Shown: positions 60,953 to 64,000 of the stretch, piece by piece
Numbering within the stretch: the first letter of the stretch is position 1
Layout of the letters: each line of letters opens with the position of its first letter
Source of the DNA: an uncultured Thermanaerothrix sp.
GTDB taxonomy: Bacteria > Chloroflexota > Anaerolineae > Anaerolineales > Anaerolineaceae
Direction of reading: 5' to 3'
NCBI RefSeq assembly: GCF_938028735.1
Contig: NZ_CALIMF010000012.1
Coordinates: 1-64,000 of the forward strand
Length of the DNA: 64,000 nt
Made by a program: the position numbers and the translations under genes
The notes under the pieces: generated by a model
What the model was told of the DNA's origin: nothing
Database searches by the model: none
Seen by the model: the letters and a program-made list of their open reading frames with translations, nothing else

Positions 60953-61912
60953 TTACAGTTCAAGAGAATTCAAGATCCCCTTCAACACGCTCGCAGATTT
61001 GCGTAAGCCTTCGACTTCCTCTGGGCTCAGGTCCAGGCGAATCACCCGTTCGATGCCATCCAGGTCAATTACACTGGGAAGACTCAAACATACATCACTG
61101 ATGCCGTAATAGTCCTCAAGGTAACTCGAGACAGAAAGTACGCTCCCTTGATCACGGATAATGGATTCGCAAATGCGCACCAATGCGGAGGCGATAGCGT
61201 AGTAGGTGGCTCCCTTGCGCTCGATGATCTGATAGGCGGCATCGCGCGTTTGTTGGAAAATCTCCTCCAGGATATGGGGTTGACATTCCATCTGGTTAGT
61301 AGCGCAGTATTGGGGTAGGCGCATCCCCGCGATGTTGGCCAGCGACCAGACAGGAACCTCGCTATCTCCGTGTTCGCCGATAATATACGCGTGTACACTG
61401 CGCGGGTCAACATCAAAGTGCTGACTTAGCAGGTAGCGAAAGCGGGCTGTATCGAGCACGGTGCCAGAGCCAATGACATGATTCGTGCGAAATCCTGAGA
61501 GTTTCAGCGCCACGTAGGTCAGAATGTCCACTGGGTTCGTGGCGATCAAAAGGATGGTATTCGGGTTGTAACGCACGATTTCGGGGATAATTTGCTTGAA
61601 GATGGCCACATTGCGGTTAACCAGCTCCAGGCGAGTTTCACCGGGGCGTTGAGCGGCTCCAGCGGTAACCACCGTGATAAGCGCAGTAGCACAATCCTCA
61701 TAAGTGCCGGCCCAAACCCGCGCAGGTTGGGGCAGGAGAGGGACTGCGTGGTTTAAGTCCATCGCTTCTCCCTCCGCCTTGGCGCGATTGGCATCAATTA
61801 ACACAATCTCAGAAGCTAGACCGCTCAGTAGCAAGGCATAGGCAAAGGTGGCACCGACATTCCCGGTGCCTACGATGGCGATTCGGGTAGGACGTTTGAA
61901 ATGAGAAACCAT
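60953..61912 (-). CDS. ldh: L-lactate dehydrogenase
   Basis: This 319-residue protein has the NAD-binding GTGNVGATFAYAL and the active-site His in GEHGDSEVP. The specificity loop AGAAQRPGETR has Gln where malate dehydrogenases have Arg, so lactate/pyruvate is the expected pair. Substrate-binding Arg appears in LDTARFRYLLS. AAAGGAGG precedes the ATG. It would regenerate NAD during fermentation, in keeping with the ADP-forming acyl-CoA synthetase in the window. Confidence 0.94.
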   Translation of the reverse strand: MVSHFKRPTRIAIVGTGNVGATFAYALLLSGLASEIVLIDANRAKAEGEAMDLNHAVPLLPQPARVWAGTYEDCATALITVVTAGAAQRPGETRLELVNRNVAIFKQIIPEIVRYNPNTILLIATNPVDILTYVALKLSGFRTNHVIGSGTVLDTARFRYLLSQHFDVDPRSVHAYIIGEHGDSEVPVWSLANIAGMRLPQYCATNQMECQPHILEEIFQQTRDAAYQIIERKGATYYAIASALVRICESIIRDQGSVLSVSSYLEDYYGISDVCLSLPSVIDLDGIERVIRLDLSPEEVEGLRKSASVLKGILNSLEL

Positions 61913-61933
61913 TGTGACCTCCTTTGGATTGGA

Positions 61934-63178
61934 TTAATGCGTACGTTCAGCCGATTTACGGGCTTTTAGAAACCGGTTATAGACGCGTTTCCAGGCTGGG
62001 GTGGGTGTGGTGGGCTGGGACCTCTTATGGCTAGGAGCACTAAGGTAGAAGGCAAAATCTTCAATTAGCTCGCTGAAACGTTCACCCGGCAGATGATACA
62101 GGATAGGTTTGCCCAAGTTGATGGATTGAACCAGTAGGTCTGGAACGTAAGGTAACACTAAAGTAATGGAGTGTCCTAATGCGACTTCGATTTTGTCGCG
62201 GGGCAACGCATAACGTGGAAAAGTGTAGTTAAGCACAATTTTGATTTTATCCTTTTCGTAGTTAAGTTTGGTGTAGGTGTCTAAGGCAGCAGCGGCTGCG
62301 CGGATTGATGATAATTCTGGGGCAACCAGCATGATGATAGCGTCTGCCGTGTCTAGAATCTGTAACGTCACATCATTGAAATCATGGGGAAGATCGGCCA
62401 CGATATACTCGTACTGAGGGCGTAGGATACCCAGTGCGGCAGTGAGTGTTTCGCTGGAGATCATCTCGGCTTGAGTGGGAGTGGTGGGAGCAGCGATAAG
62501 ATCAAGCCCGCTTTCGTGAGTAACAATGATGGATTGTAGTAATTCCAAGTCCAATTCCTGAGGAGCAATATTGGCAAGGTCTCCCCACGTGCGCCGCAGG
62601 GGGAGATTGAGCAAAAGCGCGTCCTGACCGGCGAGCATGGCGAGGTCGAGGAGAAGGGTTGGGGCATTCCACAGTTCCCGCAATCCGATGCTCAGATTGA
62701 CAGCCAAGAGAGAGGCCCCTATGCCGCCGCGTAGGGTATGTATGGCCAGCAAGCGGGCTTGACGCACCGGAGTGGGGGCAGGACCGCTGGGCAGGGCCTG
62801 CCTCAGCAACTCAGCCCGTTTGAGCAGGACGCGCATACGTGCAATGAGTTCCTCGGGTTCAAAGGGCTTGTTGATGTGATCGTCTGCACCTGCCTCAAAG
62901 GAGGCCAGTTTATCTTGTAGGGTCGTTTGGCCGGTCAAGATAATAATCGGCACATGGGCAAAGCGTGGATCACGACGCAGGCGTTTGGTTACCTCGTAAC
63001 CCGAGATATCCGGCAGGTTAATATCGGTGATAATGATATCCGGGTGAACGACTTGCGCAGCCTCCAGACCTTCTGTTCCGGTGAGTTCTGCATAAACGAT
63101 AAACCCAAGTGGCCGTAGCGCGTGTTCCAGCATGCGGTGATAGATAATTTCATCTTCGATTAATAGAACGGTTGGCAT
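61934..63178 (-). CDS. Response regulator fused to CpaE/TadZ-like ATPase domain
   Basis: This is a 414-residue protein. Residues 1-120 are a receiver domain with phospho-acceptor Asp52 (IIITDINLPD) and Lys104 in NKPFEP. Residues about 140-385 form a MinD/ParA-like domain whose P-loop reads RGGIGASLL (150-158) instead of KGGxGKT, so both signature lysines are lost. This matches the CpaE/TadZ type, which places Flp/Tad pili. No tad or cpa genes are visible, so the role is inferred only from architecture. It lies 6 nt after a hybrid histidine kinase gene and is probably in the same operon. Confidence 0.85.
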   Translation of the reverse strand: MPTVLLIEDEIIYHRMLEHALRPLGFIVYAELTGTEGLEAAQVVHPDIIITDINLPDISGYEVTKRLRRDPRFAHVPIIILTGQTTLQDKLASFEAGADDHINKPFEPEELIARMRVLLKRAELLRQALPSGPAPTPVRQARLLAIHTLRGGIGASLLAVNLSIGLRELWNAPTLLLDLAMLAGQDALLLNLPLRRTWGDLANIAPQELDLELLQSIIVTHESGLDLIAAPTTPTQAEMISSETLTAALGILRPQYEYIVADLPHDFNDVTLQILDTADAIIMLVAPELSSIRAAAAALDTYTKLNYEKDKIKIVLNYTFPRYALPRDKIEVALGHSITLVLPYVPDLLVQSINLGKPILYHLPGERFSELIEDFAFYLSAPSHKRSQPTTPTPAWKRVYNRFLKARKSAERTH

Positions 63179-63184
63179 GAGGGG

Positions 63185-64000
63185 TTATCCTTCCGGCTTA
63201 GGAGGTGAAACTCGTAAGGTGGCTTTTATGTCGATTAAATGTTGACGTAGTTCTGTAAGGGCATCAGCAACGGCCTCGATCAACGCGGGGACACCTTCAA
63301 ATTGATGTTGGTGGGCCAGTTGTTCCAAGGTGGCACTATGTTTCACAAGCGTGGTGGCTTCGAAATTGGCCGCTACGCCCTTCAGATTGTGAGCCAGGCG
63401 CTTCAGCGTAGTGGAATCATTTCTTTGAGCTGCCTGGCGTAGTTCCTTGACTTTCTGGGCGGTTTGCTCAATGAAGGCTTCAAACATCTCGATAAAGAAG
63501 GCGGGTTCGTTGCCAAAACGCGGCAAGATGCTTTCCAGATATTGGGGATGTCCCAGGGGAAAAGGTTGGTTGACTGCAGAGGTCATTTGTTGACTTAATG
63601 GGGCGGTTTGAGCAAGCCTTGCAGGTGGGGTTGTTGCATTTACCTCGGTCAGGATCGTTGTGTCTGGGGTTAGGGGTGTTGCCTGATGGGTAGGGGGCGA
63701 TTGAAGCCAGCGCGAAATGGTTTCGTAAAGGAGATGGGGTTTGAGGGGCTTAGCAAGGTAATCGTCCATTCCGCAGGCCAGGCAATGCTGAATGTCCTCG
63801 TGAAAAGCATGGGCTGTCATCGCGATGATGGGCGTATGATGGGCATTGCCTTCTTGAGCGCGGATGCGCAGGGTGGCTTCCAGCCCGTCCATGACTGGCA
63901 TTTGAACGTCCATTAGGATCAAATCGTAGGCTTTTCGCTGAACGGCTTCCAGTGCTTGGGCGCCGTTTTCAGCAGTATCCACCTGATAACCGGCCTTTTT
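63185..64000 (-). CDS. Hybrid histidine kinase, C-terminal part (REC-Hpt), cut by the window edge
   Basis: The reading frame is open from 63185 to the end of the window without a supported start, and the first visible residues (KKAGYQVDTAENGAQALE) are inside a receiver domain, so this is the 3' part of a longer gene. The receiver has the phospho-acceptor Asp in LILMDVQMPVMDG. A Thr/Pro-rich linker follows, then an Hpt domain with the phospho-accepting His in LKRLAHNLKG. The missing part likely holds sensor and kinase domains. The Hpt could pass phosphate to the neighbouring REC-CpaE protein. Confidence 0.85.
   Translation of the reverse strand, partial: KKAGYQVDTAENGAQALEAVQRKAYDLILMDVQMPVMDGLEATLRIRAQEGNAHHTPIIAMTAHAFHEDIQHCLACGMDDYLAKPLKPHLLYETISRWLQSPPTHQATPLTPDTTILTEVNATTPPARLAQTAPLSQQMTSAVNQPFPLGHPQYLESILPRFGNEPAFFIEMFEAFIEQTAQKVKELRQAAQRNDSTTLKRLAHNLKGVAANFEATTLVKHSATLEQLAHQHQFEGVPALIEAVADALTELRQHLIDIKATLRVSPPKPEG

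Overview
The window looks like a chromosomal segment of a member of the Chloroflexota, most likely an Anaerolineae-like lineage. This is inferred from gene content, not from a marker search. The evidence is a complex I cluster with two adjacent NuoM genes, a DUF6391 protein, a PucC-type MFS protein beside radA, an NHLP-like small protein before a GAF-HD-GYP protein, an archaeal-type prolyl-tRNA synthetase, a DHH-CBS-CBS-tRNA nucleotidyltransferase fusion, and promoters with good TTGACA/TATAAT elements, several of which sit so close to the start codon that the mRNA is probably leaderless. I see no insertion sequences, phage genes, rRNA or CRISPR arrays. Most of the window is dense core genome with short gaps and many 4-nt start/stop overlaps.

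Layout. 1-3.4 kb: terminator of an upstream gene, an NHLP-like small protein, a GAF-HD-GYP protein and a convergent HtrA-like lipoprotein protease. 3.7-6.7 kb: tRNA-Arg, surE, an Rrf2 regulator, a thioesterase and an M42 peptidase. 6.9-14.7 kb: clpC, then a probable operon radA / PucC-like MFS / DUF6391 / holA / radC. 14.7-21.1 kb: alaX, tRNA(CAU), an ADP-forming acyl-CoA synthetase, and an ECF transporter (fused EcfA1A2, EcfT, and an S-component on the opposite strand). 21.3-26.5 kb: MFS transporter, DUF2892 protein, thioredoxin-DUF2892 fusion, FTR1 permease, geranylgeranyl-reductase-family flavoprotein and a membrane-anchored unknown.

26.7-38.2 kb is the bioenergetic block: nuoA-H-J-K-L-M-M-N followed by atpZ/I-atpB-atpE-atpF. 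Only membrane-sector subunits are present. The soluble arm of complex I (NuoB, C, D, E, F, G, I) and the F1 head (alpha, beta, gamma, epsilon) are absent, and subunit b carries only the C-terminal domain of delta as a fusion. 38.3-51.7 kb: murE, then a long minus-strand block (pnp, rpsO, a helical-repeat protein, archaeal-type proS, LOG protein, small unknown, EF-G-like GTPase, GNAT acetyltransferase, DHH-CBS-nucleotidyltransferase). 51.7-55.8 kb: MoeB-rhodanese protein, PIG-L deacetylase, prmC and prfA.

56-61 kb is a phosphate/polyphosphate-flavoured region: pstB-phoU, a strong terminator, then two tandem divergent thymidylate-kinase-like P-loop kinases, a CHAD protein and an HD protein resembling the C-terminal half of Ppx/GppA. 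This four-gene unit is my best candidate for an undescribed system. The window ends with L-lactate dehydrogenase, a REC-CpaE-like protein and the 3' part of a hybrid histidine kinase (REC-Hpt), cut by the window edge.
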